A DNA stretch of 64,000 nucleotides, taken from the NCBI GenBank assembly GCA_965199725.1, contig OZ241321.1, forward strand, positions 186,001 to 250,000. The letters run 5' to 3'. Origin of the DNA: G965199725 sp965199725 (GTDB taxonomy: Bacteria; Pseudomonadota; Gammaproteobacteria; Nitrosococcales; Methylophagaceae). Under the pieces are notes generated by a model that did not search any database, had not been told where the DNA came from, and was given only the letters and a program-made list of their open reading frames with translations. Made by a program: the position numbers and the translations under genes. Below are positions 25,187 through 34,304 of the stretch, piece by piece (position 1 is the first letter of the stretch; the number at the start of each line of letters is the position of its first letter).

Positions 25187-26411
25187 AACGCTCCCTATAG
25201 TGGCGTGTTACATAAAGGGCAATCACGTTAAGCACAAGCGTAGTGACAAAAAGTACCAACCCCAACGCAAAAGCAGATAGCGTTTTTGCACTGTCAAACT
25301 CCTGATCACCGGTCAGCAATGTAACAATCTGCACAGTTACCGTTGTAACCGCATCTAATGGATTAATGGTTAAATTGGCGGCTAATCCGGCCGCCATCAC
25401 AACAATCATTGTTTCGCCAATAGCGCGCGAAATAGCTAACAATATGCTGCTAACAATCCCAGGCAATGCTGCTGGCAAGACCACCTGCTTAACCATCTCA
25501 GAACGTGTTGCACCCATAGCAAAGGCTGCATCACGCAAAGATTTTGGCACAGCATTAATAACATCATCCGAAAGTGATGATACAAACGGAATAATCATCA
25601 CACCCATCATCACACCTGAAGCCAGCGCGCTTTCTGATGCAACATCTAACCCCATACGTTCACCTATGTTTCTGATAAAGGGTGCCAGCGTTAAGGCAGC
25701 AAAAAACCCATATACTATTGTGGGAATACCTGCCAGTATTTCCAGTATCGGTTTGGCAATATCACGAAAGTTTTTACTGGCATATTCTGCTAAATAAATA
25801 GCGGTCATCAGCCCAATAGGAGCAGCAATAGTCATCGCAATCGCCGAGATGAGTAAAGTGCCAACAAAAAGCGGTACCGCCCCAAACGCTGCCGAAGAAC
25901 CGACTTGATCGGCACGAATTGCTGTTTGTGGACTCCATGTGGTACCAAATAAAAAATCGCTGGGGGGAACTTGACTGAAAAATTGAATCGACTCAAAAAG
26001 CACTGACACAACAATCCCCATTGTCGTCAACAAAGCGACCGATGAGCAAAAAATGAGTACAGCTTGTAAAAAACGCTCTACAACAAGGCGCGCTTTTAGC
26101 TGTACTGAGATTCGTGAAAGCCCCCATGTGCCACCAGTAAGCCCTAACACCACCATTAATATATTACGGAGACTGCTGCTATTAGTTTGCCAGCTGGGGT
26201 TATCAACCATAAAAGGGGTGAATATGGTCCATAACACGAGCAAAACCAACGCAGGTATGCCGCACCAAAGCAAGGTTGTATAACCATAGTACCGCGGCAA
26301 AGAATGCAAAAAACGTTGGCCACCACACTGCTTGGCTATCATTAATGCACGCTTTCTGCCAAACACAAAACCACACGCAACTAGTCCAACGATGATCAGC
26401 AAAAGTGTCAT
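25179..26411 (-). CDS. pstC: Phosphate ABC transporter permease PstC
   Basis: The 410-residue permease has an extended N-terminal part with two hydrophobic segments (about 1-15 and 45-70) before the usual PstC domain. The EAA loop appears as RDAAFAMGATRSEMVKQVVLP. PstC and PstA form the membrane channel. The N-terminal extension resembles that of PstC proteins in other environmental gammaproteobacteria. It starts 72 bases after pstS. Confidence 0.93.
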   Translation of the reverse strand: MTLLLIIVGLVACGFVFGRKRALMIAKQCGGQRFLHSLPRYYGYTTLLWCGIPALVLLVLWTIFTPFMVDNPSWQTNSSSLRNILMVVLGLTGGTWGLSRISVQLKARLVVERFLQAVLIFCSSVALLTTMGIVVSVLFESIQFFSQVPPSDFLFGTTWSPQTAIRADQVGSSAAFGAVPLFVGTLLISAIAMTIAAPIGLMTAIYLAEYASKNFRDIAKPILEILAGIPTIVYGFFAALTLAPFIRNIGERMGLDVASESALASGVMMGVMIIPFVSSLSDDVINAVPKSLRDAAFAMGATRSEMVKQVVLPAALPGIVSSILLAISRAIGETMIVVMAAGLAANLTINPLDAVTTVTVQIVTLLTGDQEFDSAKTLSAFALGLVLFVTTLVLNVIALYVTRHYRERYE

Positions 26412-26482
26412 AGTTACCCAGTTAAAAAAATAGAGGAATATTGACTCCCCTTTTTCTCTACTATCTGAAAAACCAATTTGAT

Positions 26483-27502
26483 TTACATTAATCCGATTTG
26501 TTGTCGTTTCGACTTATCCAAAGGAATTAGCCCCCTATCTGTTAAATAACCCTCATCACCATATGCCTGTTCGGAGGTAAACATTCTTACAAACTCCATC
26601 AAACCTGGTACAGTATAAATATGCGACTCTTTAACATAGAAATACAATGGACGCGATACAGGATATTCATTGGATGCAATACTGTCAAACTCGGCTACTG
26701 CCTCATCAATCACTGAGCTTTGCACTTTGTCTTTATTTTGGTCTAAAAAGCTAAAGCCAAATACGCCAAATGCTTTTGGATTAGCGCTAAGCTTTTGCAC
26801 GATCAAATTGTCATTCTCACCTGCCTCTACATAGGCGCCATCTTCACGAATTGCATGGCAAATACTTTTGTACTTAGACTTATCTTTCTTTCTGATGTCC
26901 TTAATCCAGGAGAACTGCTTACAACCGCCCTCAAGCGCAAGCTCAACAAAAGCGTCACGTGTGCCTGATGTAGGCGGGGGACCTAGCACCTCAATTTTAT
27001 AGGCAGGTAATGATTTATTGACTTCTTGCCATGTCTTATAAGGGTTGTCTACCAATGTCATACTACCATCAGGATTAGGCACTTGCTTGGCCAGTGCAAG
27101 AAAAATATCCTTACGTGCCAGCGCCATTTTTTTCGCTGTGTTTGCGTTAGCTAGCACAATCCCATCATAGCCGATCAGCACCTCAATAATATTATTTACA
27201 CCATTTTTTTTGCATCGCTTAATCTCTGAACTTTTAATACGGCGTGAGGCATTGACAACCGATGGCGTACTAGCTGCAATACCCGCACAAAATAATTTCA
27301 TGCCACCACCGGTTCCGGTTGACTCAACCTTGGGAGTTTTAAATGCTGTATTTCTACCAAAACGTTCTGCCACCACAGTTGAAAATGGATAGACAGTGGA
27401 TGAACCAACAATTGAAATTGCTTTTTTGGCATCACCAGCCTGCACGATTGTCACTGCACCAAGAAAAAATGTTGCTGACAATAGCATGAATAGTTTTTTC
27501 AT
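26483..27502 (-). CDS. pstS: Periplasmic phosphate-binding protein PstS
   Basis: The 339-residue protein has a cleavable signal peptide (MKKLFMLLSATFFLGAVTIVQAGDA, cleavage likely after VQA). The phosphate-binding segments IVGSSTVYPF and GTGGGMKLFCAG are present. It delivers phosphate to PstCAB. The 211 bases between phoR and pstS should hold a PhoB-controlled promoter, but I could not find a convincing Pho box there by eye. Confidence 0.95.
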   Translation of the reverse strand: MKKLFMLLSATFFLGAVTIVQAGDAKKAISIVGSSTVYPFSTVVAERFGRNTAFKTPKVESTGTGGGMKLFCAGIAASTPSVVNASRRIKSSEIKRCKKNGVNNIIEVLIGYDGIVLANANTAKKMALARKDIFLALAKQVPNPDGSMTLVDNPYKTWQEVNKSLPAYKIEVLGPPPTSGTRDAFVELALEGGCKQFSWIKDIRKKDKSKYKSICHAIREDGAYVEAGENDNLIVQKLSANPKAFGVFGFSFLDQNKDKVQSSVIDEAVAEFDSIASNEYPVSRPLYFYVKESHIYTVPGLMEFVRMFTSEQAYGDEGYLTDRGLIPLDKSKRQQIGLM

Positions 27503-27713
27503 TTGTTTCCCTTTTAATGTTGTAAATCAAAAAATCGTATTGCTCTAGCCCTTGTTACTGCAAAAAAACTTGTTTTGATAGCTCCTTGCAATACGGCTTG
27601 CCACTTTAGATTAGCAAGATAAAGATTATGTTAAGAGCAGACAAAAGTTTAATTAATTCTCCGATTCAAACGCAATATACTCTGAAAAAATAGGTATAAA
27701 ACTGATATAGATA

Positions 27714-29087
27714 CTAATCCAGTGGCAGTGTAATATAAAAGGTACTCCCTTGCCCCAATTCACTTTCAAGCGTAATAGAGCCGCCATGCGCAATAATAAT
27801 GTGTCTGGCAATAGCAAGCCCCAAGCCGCTACCTTCAGTCTGGCTATTATGCGCTTTATCTATGCGATAAAAACGCTCAAATATAGACGATTGCTCATGT
27901 TTAGCAATACCAATTCCGGTATCGCTAACTGCTATTATGACCTGTCTTTGCTGTAATTGATAAACGATATGTACTTTACCCTTGTTTGCTGTATACTTAA
28001 CTGCGTTATTGACTATATTGCCAATCGCTTGCAACAATCTCTCTTGGTTACCATAAAAGGTAAGCTCAGGTACTGAACATTGTATGCTGAAACTGATGCC
28101 CTTAAGATCGGCAACGGGCGTGTACTGATCGGTTAAAGACACACATAAGTCACCCAATACAATTTTATCTTGATAGGATGTTTCAATCACACCTTCTGCT
28201 TTGGATAAAGCCAATAATTGCCCGACAATGGTGTTTATTCTTTTTGATTGCATATTTATTTTTTGCAAAAACCGTTTTTGGGTGTCCATTGCCATTGTCG
28301 AATCATCCAGAATTGTCTCAATAAGACCTATAATTGCGGTCACGGGCGTCTTAAGTTCGTGTGATGCGTTAGTAATAAAATCTTTGCGCATGGTATCCAA
28401 TTTGTGCATATTGGTAACATCACTTAACACGATAACAGCGCCAATAACTTGGCCTTCATGTTTTAACGGTGCGCTTTTTAACTGAAGCCAACGGCGACTG
28501 GGGCTGATATGTTCTACTTTAACCGTGATTGACGTGCCTTGATTTAAGCTATCATTGAATAGTTTGTTCAATTCTTTAGAGCGCGTTACTTCCCATAGGG
28601 GCTTACCAATAAACTCAGTATGATGAATAGCCAGCATATCGATAGCAGCCTGATTGAGATGTAGCAACATTTGTTTTTGATCAACAGCAATGATGCCTTC
28701 TGTCATACTACCTAGTATGGTGGCTAATTTTTGCGTTGCTAAATCTAGTTTTTCTGATCGTCTGTGGATACGGTATTGAATCGTATTAAGCTCAGCGGCA
28801 ATATCTGCCAAAAAATCATATTGTGCTAAGTTAGTTGGATAAATGCACTCTCCGTTTTTCAGGGCGCTTGCTACCATCTTAAGCCTACCAACAGAGTTTG
28901 CGATATACGTTAGCAGCCAATTAACCGTAAATATTGTTGCGCCGCAGAGCACCAGCATCATGGTAACAAATGCAGTGGTATTATATTGTCCGTTTGCTAA
29001 AAACAGCATAAAATACATGATAGCAATACCAAAAAATGCAACCAGCAGACTATTGATAATGACAAAGTACTTTTTTAACTTTGGCAT
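27714..29087 (-). CDS. phoR: Phosphate regulon sensor kinase PhoR
   Basis: The 457-residue membrane kinase has two N-terminal helices (about 10-30 and 40-60), a PAS domain (about 105-215), the histidine box FITNASHELKTPVT near residue 240 and the ATPase boxes NIVNNAVKYT, DTGIGI and GSGLGLAIARHI. It responds to phosphate through Pst and PhoU. It starts 3 bases after phoB, in the classical phoBR order. Confidence 0.95.
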   Translation of the reverse strand: MPKLKKYFVIINSLLVAFFGIAIMYFMLFLANGQYNTTAFVTMMLVLCGATIFTVNWLLTYIANSVGRLKMVASALKNGECIYPTNLAQYDFLADIAAELNTIQYRIHRRSEKLDLATQKLATILGSMTEGIIAVDQKQMLLHLNQAAIDMLAIHHTEFIGKPLWEVTRSKELNKLFNDSLNQGTSITVKVEHISPSRRWLQLKSAPLKHEGQVIGAVIVLSDVTNMHKLDTMRKDFITNASHELKTPVTAIIGLIETILDDSTMAMDTQKRFLQKINMQSKRINTIVGQLLALSKAEGVIETSYQDKIVLGDLCVSLTDQYTPVADLKGISFSIQCSVPELTFYGNQERLLQAIGNIVNNAVKYTANKGKVHIVYQLQQRQVIIAVSDTGIGIAKHEQSSIFERFYRIDKAHNSQTEGSGLGLAIARHIIIAHGGSITLESELGQGSTFYITLPLD

Positions 29088-29090
29088 GAA

Positions 29091-29792
29091 TTAGCTTTGC
29101 TCAAACTTAAAGCGATAGCCGACGCCTCTGACAGTTTCAATTAAGTGGCGATAACCGCCCAGTTTTTTACGGATACTTAAAATATGTACATCAATATTGC
29201 GATTGATAATAAAGGTATTTTCTTTGGCCACATGATCGATTAATGTATCGCGAGTAAATACCCGATTTGGCTGTTTTGCCAGTGCATAAAGCAACTTAAA
29301 CTCAGTTAATGTCATCACAATTATCCTGTCATTAATTGTGACCTCGTATGTCTCTGGGTTAATATAAAAACCCTCAAACACTAACGTCACGCCGTCATCT
29401 GCAATAGCTTTAATGCGTCTTAACATTGCCTTAACTCGAGCAACCAGCTCTTTCTGACTAAAAGGTTTGGTTATATAGCCGTCTGCTCCCATCCCCAGCC
29501 CGAGAACAATATCACTTTCTTCACTTTTAGCGGTTAACATGATAATTGGGATATGTTTAGTTTTGCTGTTTTGCTGCAACAGGCGACACACCTCTAGGCC
29601 ATCAATTTCAGGTAGCATTAAATCTAAAATAACTAGGTCAGGATGACGCTTGGTAATAAGATTAAATCCGCTCTGACCATCATCAGCAACTAGCACTTGA
29701 TAGCCTTCACGGCTTAAATTGTATTGAATAATTTCCTGAATATCCTTTTCATCTTCAATAACAACGATAACTTTATTCATTTTTGCATTCAC
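29091..29792 (-). CDS. phoB: Phosphate regulon response regulator PhoB
   Basis: The 233-residue OmpR-family regulator has a receiver domain with the phosphorylated aspartate in LVILDLMLPEIDGLEV, the threonine in IIMLTAKSEE and lysine in YITKPFS, followed by a winged-helix domain ending VRGVGYRFKF. It activates phosphate starvation genes. phoB, phoR, pstS, pstC, pstA, pstB and phoU all run in the same direction, so control of the whole block is local. Confidence 0.95.
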   Translation of the reverse strand: MNAKMNKVIVVIEDEKDIQEIIQYNLSREGYQVLVADDGQSGFNLITKRHPDLVILDLMLPEIDGLEVCRLLQQNSKTKHIPIIMLTAKSEESDIVLGLGMGADGYITKPFSQKELVARVKAMLRRIKAIADDGVTLVFEGFYINPETYEVTINDRIIVMTLTEFKLLYALAKQPNRVFTRDTLIDHVAKENTFIINRNIDVHILSIRKKLGGYRHLIETVRGVGYRFKFEQS

Positions 29793-29890
29793 AACTTATA
29801 TTAGGATCTGGGATCGGATTTCGCTATGATATAAAACAAAATTAGCTATCACTTCAACCGGTGTTGTTTATATCAACTTACTGTTCCATT

Positions 29891-30955
29891 TTATTTTGCT
29901 GATTTTCTTCCTATATTGTCAGCAGTGTAGTAAATACCTGATGGCCTTATTGTTGACCGCAAGGTTGCCCGTGTATTAGCTTTGCTGCCGTTCGTGGTGG
30001 AGCCATTGGTATTGACTTGCTTGGGGTTTTTATATCTTATCGTTGGTCTTGCCTCAAATTCATCGCGCCCAGCAGTAATTCCCAAGATATAAAACTGATC
30101 GGGGTTGTACTTATCTAAAAAGGTAATCGGCACACCCATTGCACCGCTGTAATCCATTGGTATCTCTTTGGTTTTGCTCACCTCAATAGCATCATAGTTA
30201 TCATATTTTGTGTACGCTTCGGGAGTATACGTTTTATACAGAATTAAATCTTCATGGCGTTCCTCATAATCTAAATTGGTGAACCAAGTTACATTACGAA
30301 ACTTGACAAGCCCCGTTCTTTCATCAAACACACCTTTTGCAAATTCTCTAGGGCTAGCTACTTTAAAGTAAGCATTTCCCGCCTTAAAACCATAGCCTAG
30401 CCAAATTTTATTTTCTTTGATTAACTTAAAAATTTCCTTATAAGTAACAGCATTATAGCTACCAATAATGACAAACCTTTTATCGTATTCAATTAGCTGA
30501 GCGACATACTCTCTGAATAGTGAAAATGGTGGGTTAGTGACTACAATATCAGCTTGCTTTAATAGCTCTATACATTCTTCACTTCTAAAATCACCATCGC
30601 CTTGTAGGTGATGAATGCCTATCTCTTCAGGGTCAGGAACACGGTTACCATTTTTATCACCGTTATATTCTAGGTAAATGGCCTTTTCGCAGTCGTGCTG
30701 GCTAAACAAATCCCTTTGTTGATTTTTATAGCAAGTCGTTATCAGCCTTTTTAGCCCTAAATTTTCAAAGTTGTAGGAAAAATAATGAAAGAAATTGCTG
30801 ATGCAAGGATCATCACAGTTGCAATACACTGTTTTGCCTTTAAAGTGGGGCTTGTAATGCTTTAGCTCATTTTCTATATCGGCAAGTTGGGTATAAAACT
30901 CATCCTTCTTGTTTCTTTTTGCATGGTGTAAATTGTTGTTAAGTATTTTGACCAT
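29891..30955 (-). CDS. EcoRI-family adenine-specific DNA methyltransferase, apparently orphan
   Basis: The 354-residue protein matches the EcoRI methylase family: the N-terminal KRNKKDEFYTQLADIE, the S-adenosylmethionine region TVYCNCDDPCISNFF, and the catalytic VVTNPPFSLFREY. Enzymes of this family methylate N6 of adenine. The last 45 residues are rich in N, T, S, R and K and look disordered. No restriction endonuclease gene lies beside it, so it may be an orphan methylase, a phage or plasmid remnant, or a regulator. The target site cannot be read from sequence. Confidence 0.88.
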   Translation of the reverse strand: MVKILNNNLHHAKRNKKDEFYTQLADIENELKHYKPHFKGKTVYCNCDDPCISNFFHYFSYNFENLGLKRLITTCYKNQQRDLFSQHDCEKAIYLEYNGDKNGNRVPDPEEIGIHHLQGDGDFRSEECIELLKQADIVVTNPPFSLFREYVAQLIEYDKRFVIIGSYNAVTYKEIFKLIKENKIWLGYGFKAGNAYFKVASPREFAKGVFDERTGLVKFRNVTWFTNLDYEERHEDLILYKTYTPEAYTKYDNYDAIEVSKTKEIPMDYSGAMGVPITFLDKYNPDQFYILGITAGRDEFEARPTIRYKNPKQVNTNGSTTNGSKANTRATLRSTIRPSGIYYTADNIGRKSAK

Positions 30956-31029
30956 CGCTTTTTTCTTGGTTGATCGCTTTTTTTGCTACTATTATACTGT
31001 TTTTACTAGTTGCCCGCCTGCAATATAAG

Positions 31030-31045
31030 ATGGATAGTTATCCAT
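31030..31045. promoter_or_regulatory. Perfect 7-bp palindrome upstream of the csrA-like gene
   Basis: ATGGATA-gt-TATCCAT is a perfect inverted repeat about 75 bases upstream of the csrA-like coding region and on the divergent side of the methylase gene. It could be an operator for a dimeric repressor. The short 2-base spacer makes it poor as an RNA hairpin. Confidence 0.35.
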
Positions 31046-31118
31046 GATGAAATATATGTTGGTTTTTAATCTGATGTAACGATAATAGCCATATTTTTAA
31101 GCCTTAAGGAAAGGAACG

Positions 31119-31379
31119 ATAAGCAATCAAAGTAAACTGATAGTCGCAAAACGCAAAGGTGGCAAGATTATTATTGGTGGTGATATTGAAATTGATATTC
31201 TCGCGATTGACCATCAACAGGTGAAAATTGGTATTACCACTCCTGATGATATTAATGTTGTGCGTGAACAAAAAGTGACTACCCTACCCGCACGCAAAAA
31301 TCATCGTTTTGTCACTGGCGTACTTATTTGCCTGATGTTTTCGCTAACAGTGTTTGTAGCTGTAGTTGCTACGTTTTAA
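31119..31379 (+). CDS. CsrA-like RNA-binding protein with a C-terminal membrane helix
   Basis: The frame from 31101 to the TAA at 31377-31379 encodes a CsrA-type domain: KLIVAKRKGGKIIIG, a central IDILAIDHQQVKIGI and NVVREQKV, which keeps the RNA-binding arginine (Arg44 of E. coli). After about 55 residues comes ARKNHR and a hydrophobic segment of about 22 residues at the very end, so the protein may sit on the membrane with its RNA-binding part in the cytoplasm. No ATG, GTG or TTG precedes the domain. AAGGAAAGGAACG is a strong ribosome binding site placed for ATA at 31119. CTG at 31137 is the only other near-start. It could use a rare start or be silenced. Confidence 0.7.
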   Translation: MSNQSKLIVAKRKGGKIIIGGDIEIDILAIDHQQVKIGITTPDDINVVREQKVTTLPARKNHRFVTGVLICLMFSLTVFVAVVATF

Positions 31380-31470
31380 TGGCAATGTACTATAATTAAA
31401 ATGGCCCGCGTATATTTAGTAATTACTTCAATATGGCAAAAAAGATAAAAAACCCTTAAAATCATCTAGT

Positions 31471-31577
31471 AACCTGCGCTGGTCTCCTCGCGACGATAGG
31501 TTGGTCAGTCCGTCAGGCCTGGAAGGGAGCAGCGGAGCCTTCTAAACTCGAGCGCCGAGTTAAGGCTGGCGCAGGTT
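31471..31577 (+). ncRNA. ffs: Signal recognition particle 4.5S RNA
   Basis: The core GGTCAGTCCGTCAGGCCTGG followed by AAGGGAGCAGC is the conserved SRP domain IV with its asymmetric loop and GGAA-type tetraloop region. The ends pair perfectly as AACCTGCGC (31471-31479) and GCGCAGGTT (31569-31577). The RNA binds Ffh and targets membrane proteins. Position just upstream of dnaX is common in proteobacteria. Confidence 0.95.
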
Positions 31578-31612
31578 GCCGCCTTTAATTATTGAAGCTG
31601 AATTACATACTA

Positions 31613-33295
31613 ATGAGTTATCTGGTTCTAGCCCGAAAATGGCGACCTAAAAATTTTTCTACTGTAGTTGGCCAGCAACATACACTTAAAGTGCTGGTTA
31701 ATAGCCTTGATAACGGTCGTCTACATCATGCACTGCTGTTTACTGGTACTCGTGGCGTTGGCAAAACTACTTTAGCAAGAATTGTTGCTAAATCACTTAA
31801 TTGTGAACAGGGAGTGAGCGCAATACCATGTGGTGACTGCATGACCTGTCAGGAAGTAGATGCAGGTCACTTTATTGATCTGGTTGAAGTTGATGCTGCA
31901 TCGCGCACCAAAGTTGATGATACCCGCGAATTACTGGATAACGTACAATACAGCCCCAATAGGGGGCGCTATAAAGTCTATTTAATAGATGAAGTCCATA
32001 TGCTGTCAAAGCACAGTTTTAATGCGCTACTGAAAACCTTAGAAGAGCCGCCGCCCCATGTAAAATTTTTATTTGCCACTACCGATCCCCAGCAGTTACC
32101 AGCAACTATTCTATCTCGCTGCTTGCAACTCAATTTGCGCCGGTTAGATACTCAGCAGATAGCTGACCATTTAGCTATTGTGCTTAAAAAAGAGGCAATT
32201 GAATTTGAACCTGCTGCCTTAACAGCGATTGCCCGCGCCGCTGATGGCAGTATGCGTGATGCATTGAGCTTGCTTGATCAGGCTATCTCGTTTAGTGATG
32301 GTCATATTAAAGATGAAAGCACGAGGCAAATGCTGGGCAGTATTTCTCAAACGCAAGTCCAATCAATAATCAATGCACTTATAGGCGATGATGGTGATAT
32401 GTTGCTTAAACAGGTAGGAGAGTTAACCGCCAGAGGCTGTAATGTTGAGGTTGTTTTAGACCAGATCCTTGCCATACTGCAACGCATAGCAAGCATACAA
32501 CTTGTGCCGCAATTAGACAATACAGACGAAACAAGTTTTGAGCAATTACAAGAAATTGCTGGGCAAGTATCGCCTGAATCAGTACAGCTCTTTTATCAAA
32601 TTGCACTACACGGAAAACGCGATCTTCCTTATGCGGCCGATCCTGAAAGCGGCCTAACAATGACGCTACTTAGAATGTTGTGTTTTCAGCCTAAGGATAT
32701 TGATAAGCAGCAAAAGTTACTTGCAACCGAAGGTCGTAAAAGCCAAACTGGAGGTGGTGCAGGCCAAACCGAAGTTAAGCAGACAGCGCGGGCAAAAGAA
32801 TTACAAAACAAAGCACTTCACAGCACGCACGATAAAGCGAAAAATCACGTTACCAAAACGGTACAAACTGTTAACAATTCTGTACCTAATGACAAAGCCA
32901 CAACACTTAACCCTGATAATTGGCTTACCGTTATTGCTGATCTAAAACTAACTGGCCTTGTTGGTGAACTAGCTAACAACAGTGCATTTGTTAAGTTTGC
33001 AGCAGATAAAATTACCCTGACAATTGCACCAGAACTGGCGCATCTTAATAATGAAAAAACCCAGTGCCGTTTACAATCAGCGCTTGAGGATTATCTGGGG
33101 TTACCGGTTATATTATCATTTGTAGAGCAGCTGCAAGATAAAGGCGGTGCTACGCTTGCAAGTGAATATGCACAGCAGGCAGAAATAAACCAAGAGCGCG
33201 CTATTGAATCAATTAATAACGATTTGGCAATCAGTGCTATGGAAGAAATGCTTGATGCCAAAGTGATTACAGGCACAATAAAACCATTAAATTAA
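31613..33295 (+). CDS. dnaX: DNA polymerase III subunits tau/gamma
   Basis: DnaX is the clamp-loader ATPase. From the ATG at 31613 it has 560 residues beginning MSYLVLARKWRPKNFSTVVG; an earlier in-frame start would add seven atypical residues. Walker A is TGTRGVGKTTLAR, the zinc-binding cysteines lie in LNCEQGVSAIPCGDCMTC, and Walker B/sensor parts are YLIDEVHML and LFATTDPQQLPATILSRC. The C-terminal 200 residues are the charged tau region. No E. coli-like frameshift signal at the gamma boundary was seen. ybaB and recR follow closely. Confidence 0.95.
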   Translation: MSYLVLARKWRPKNFSTVVGQQHTLKVLVNSLDNGRLHHALLFTGTRGVGKTTLARIVAKSLNCEQGVSAIPCGDCMTCQEVDAGHFIDLVEVDAASRTKVDDTRELLDNVQYSPNRGRYKVYLIDEVHMLSKHSFNALLKTLEEPPPHVKFLFATTDPQQLPATILSRCLQLNLRRLDTQQIADHLAIVLKKEAIEFEPAALTAIARAADGSMRDALSLLDQAISFSDGHIKDESTRQMLGSISQTQVQSIINALIGDDGDMLLKQVGELTARGCNVEVVLDQILAILQRIASIQLVPQLDNTDETSFEQLQEIAGQVSPESVQLFYQIALHGKRDLPYAADPESGLTMTLLRMLCFQPKDIDKQQKLLATEGRKSQTGGGAGQTEVKQTARAKELQNKALHSTHDKAKNHVTKTVQTVNNSVPNDKATTLNPDNWLTVIADLKLTGLVGELANNSAFVKFAADKITLTIAPELAHLNNEKTQCRLQSALEDYLGLPVILSFVEQLQDKGGATLASEYAQQAEINQERAIESINNDLAISAMEEMLDAKVITGTIKPLN

Positions 33296-33317
33296 ACTTA
33301 CTAAAAGGGGAAATACT

Positions 33318-33626
33318 ATGAAAGGTGGAATGGGTAACCTGATGAAACAGGCACAACAAATGCAAGCTAATTTAGAGAAAGCCCAGCAGGAGCTGGCGCA
33401 GACGGAATTTACTGGTCAATCTGGTGGTGGTATGGTTAAAGTAATTATAACAGGAAAGCATGACGCTAAAAGGATCAGCATTGAAGATGCTTTGCTGGAA
33501 GATGATAAAGAAATGTTAGAAGATTTAATTGTTGCCGCCATCAATGATGCTGTCCGTCAGGTTGACCAAAAAAGTCAGGACTGTATGTCAGGTATGCTGC
33601 CTGCTGGCATGAAGATGCCTTTTTAG
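33318..33626 (+). CDS. ybaB: Nucleoid-associated protein YbaB/EbfC
   Basis: The 102-residue DNA-binding protein begins MKGGMGNLMKQAQQMQANLEKAQ, with a long N-terminal helix and a beta region FTGQSGGGMVKV, as in the family. A purine-rich AAAAGGGGAAA lies just before the ATG. It sits in the conserved dnaX-ybaB-recR order. Confidence 0.96.
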   Translation: MKGGMGNLMKQAQQMQANLEKAQQELAQTEFTGQSGGGMVKVIITGKHDAKRISIEDALLEDDKEMLEDLIVAAINDAVRQVDQKSQDCMSGMLPAGMKMPF

Positions 33627-33636
33627 GTAAAACATC

Positions 33637-34236
33637 ATGACAAACCTTGGATCACGAATAGAAGCGCTAATAAATGCGTTGCGGTGCCTGCCGGGTGTTG
33701 GCCCAAAGTCAGCACAACGTATGACCTTTCATTTGCTTGAGCGCCATCGTGATAGCGGCCATCGCCTAGTAAGTGCACTGGATGATGCGCTCAATAATGT
33801 ACAACATTGTAAACAATGCCGCATATTAAGTGAAACAAATCTGTGCAACCGATGTAGCGATAGCAGCCGACGTCAGGATCAGCTGTGTGTTGTTGAAATG
33901 CCAAGTGATGTAATGGCTATTGAAGAGGCCACGCAATATCAGGGACGGTTTTTTGTATTATCAGGGCATTTATCTCCACTTGATAATATTGGCCCTGAAG
34001 CATTGGGTATCCCTCAGTTAATTGATTTACTTGCACAAAAAACTATTCAGGAGCTCATTATGGCAACGAATCCTACAGTGGAAGGTGAAGCGACCGCTCA
34101 TTACATCAGTGAGTTTGCCCATAACCACAATATTCATGTTACTCGCCTTGCCCATGGTCTGCCGCTGGGAGGCGAGCTTGAATATATTGATAGCGGTACA
34201 CTATCACATGCGTTTTCAGGTCGTGAATCAATCTAA
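33637..34236 (+). CDS. recR: Recombination mediator RecR
   Basis: RecR acts with RecO and RecF to load RecA on gapped DNA. The 199-residue protein has the helix-hairpin-helix LPGVGPKSAQRM, a four-cysteine zinc finger (CKQCRILSETNLCNRCSD, about 55-72) and a Toprim domain with VVEMPSDVMAIEE and the ATNPTVEGEATA motif. It begins 10 bases after ybaB. Confidence 0.96.
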   Translation: MTNLGSRIEALINALRCLPGVGPKSAQRMTFHLLERHRDSGHRLVSALDDALNNVQHCKQCRILSETNLCNRCSDSSRRQDQLCVVEMPSDVMAIEEATQYQGRFFVLSGHLSPLDNIGPEALGIPQLIDLLAQKTIQELIMATNPTVEGEATAHYISEFAHNHNIHVTRLAHGLPLGGELEYIDSGTLSHAFSGRESI

Positions 34237-34304
34237 TCAGTAAGCAGCCCATATTATGGGTATCAATCTGTTAAACCTAATGAAAAATAATAACCGTTAA
34301 CATT

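Noticed and set aside
32180..32200. A-rich run in dnaX as a programmed frameshift site
   Set aside because: It lies near residue 195, far before the tau/gamma boundary, and no stimulating hairpin follows.
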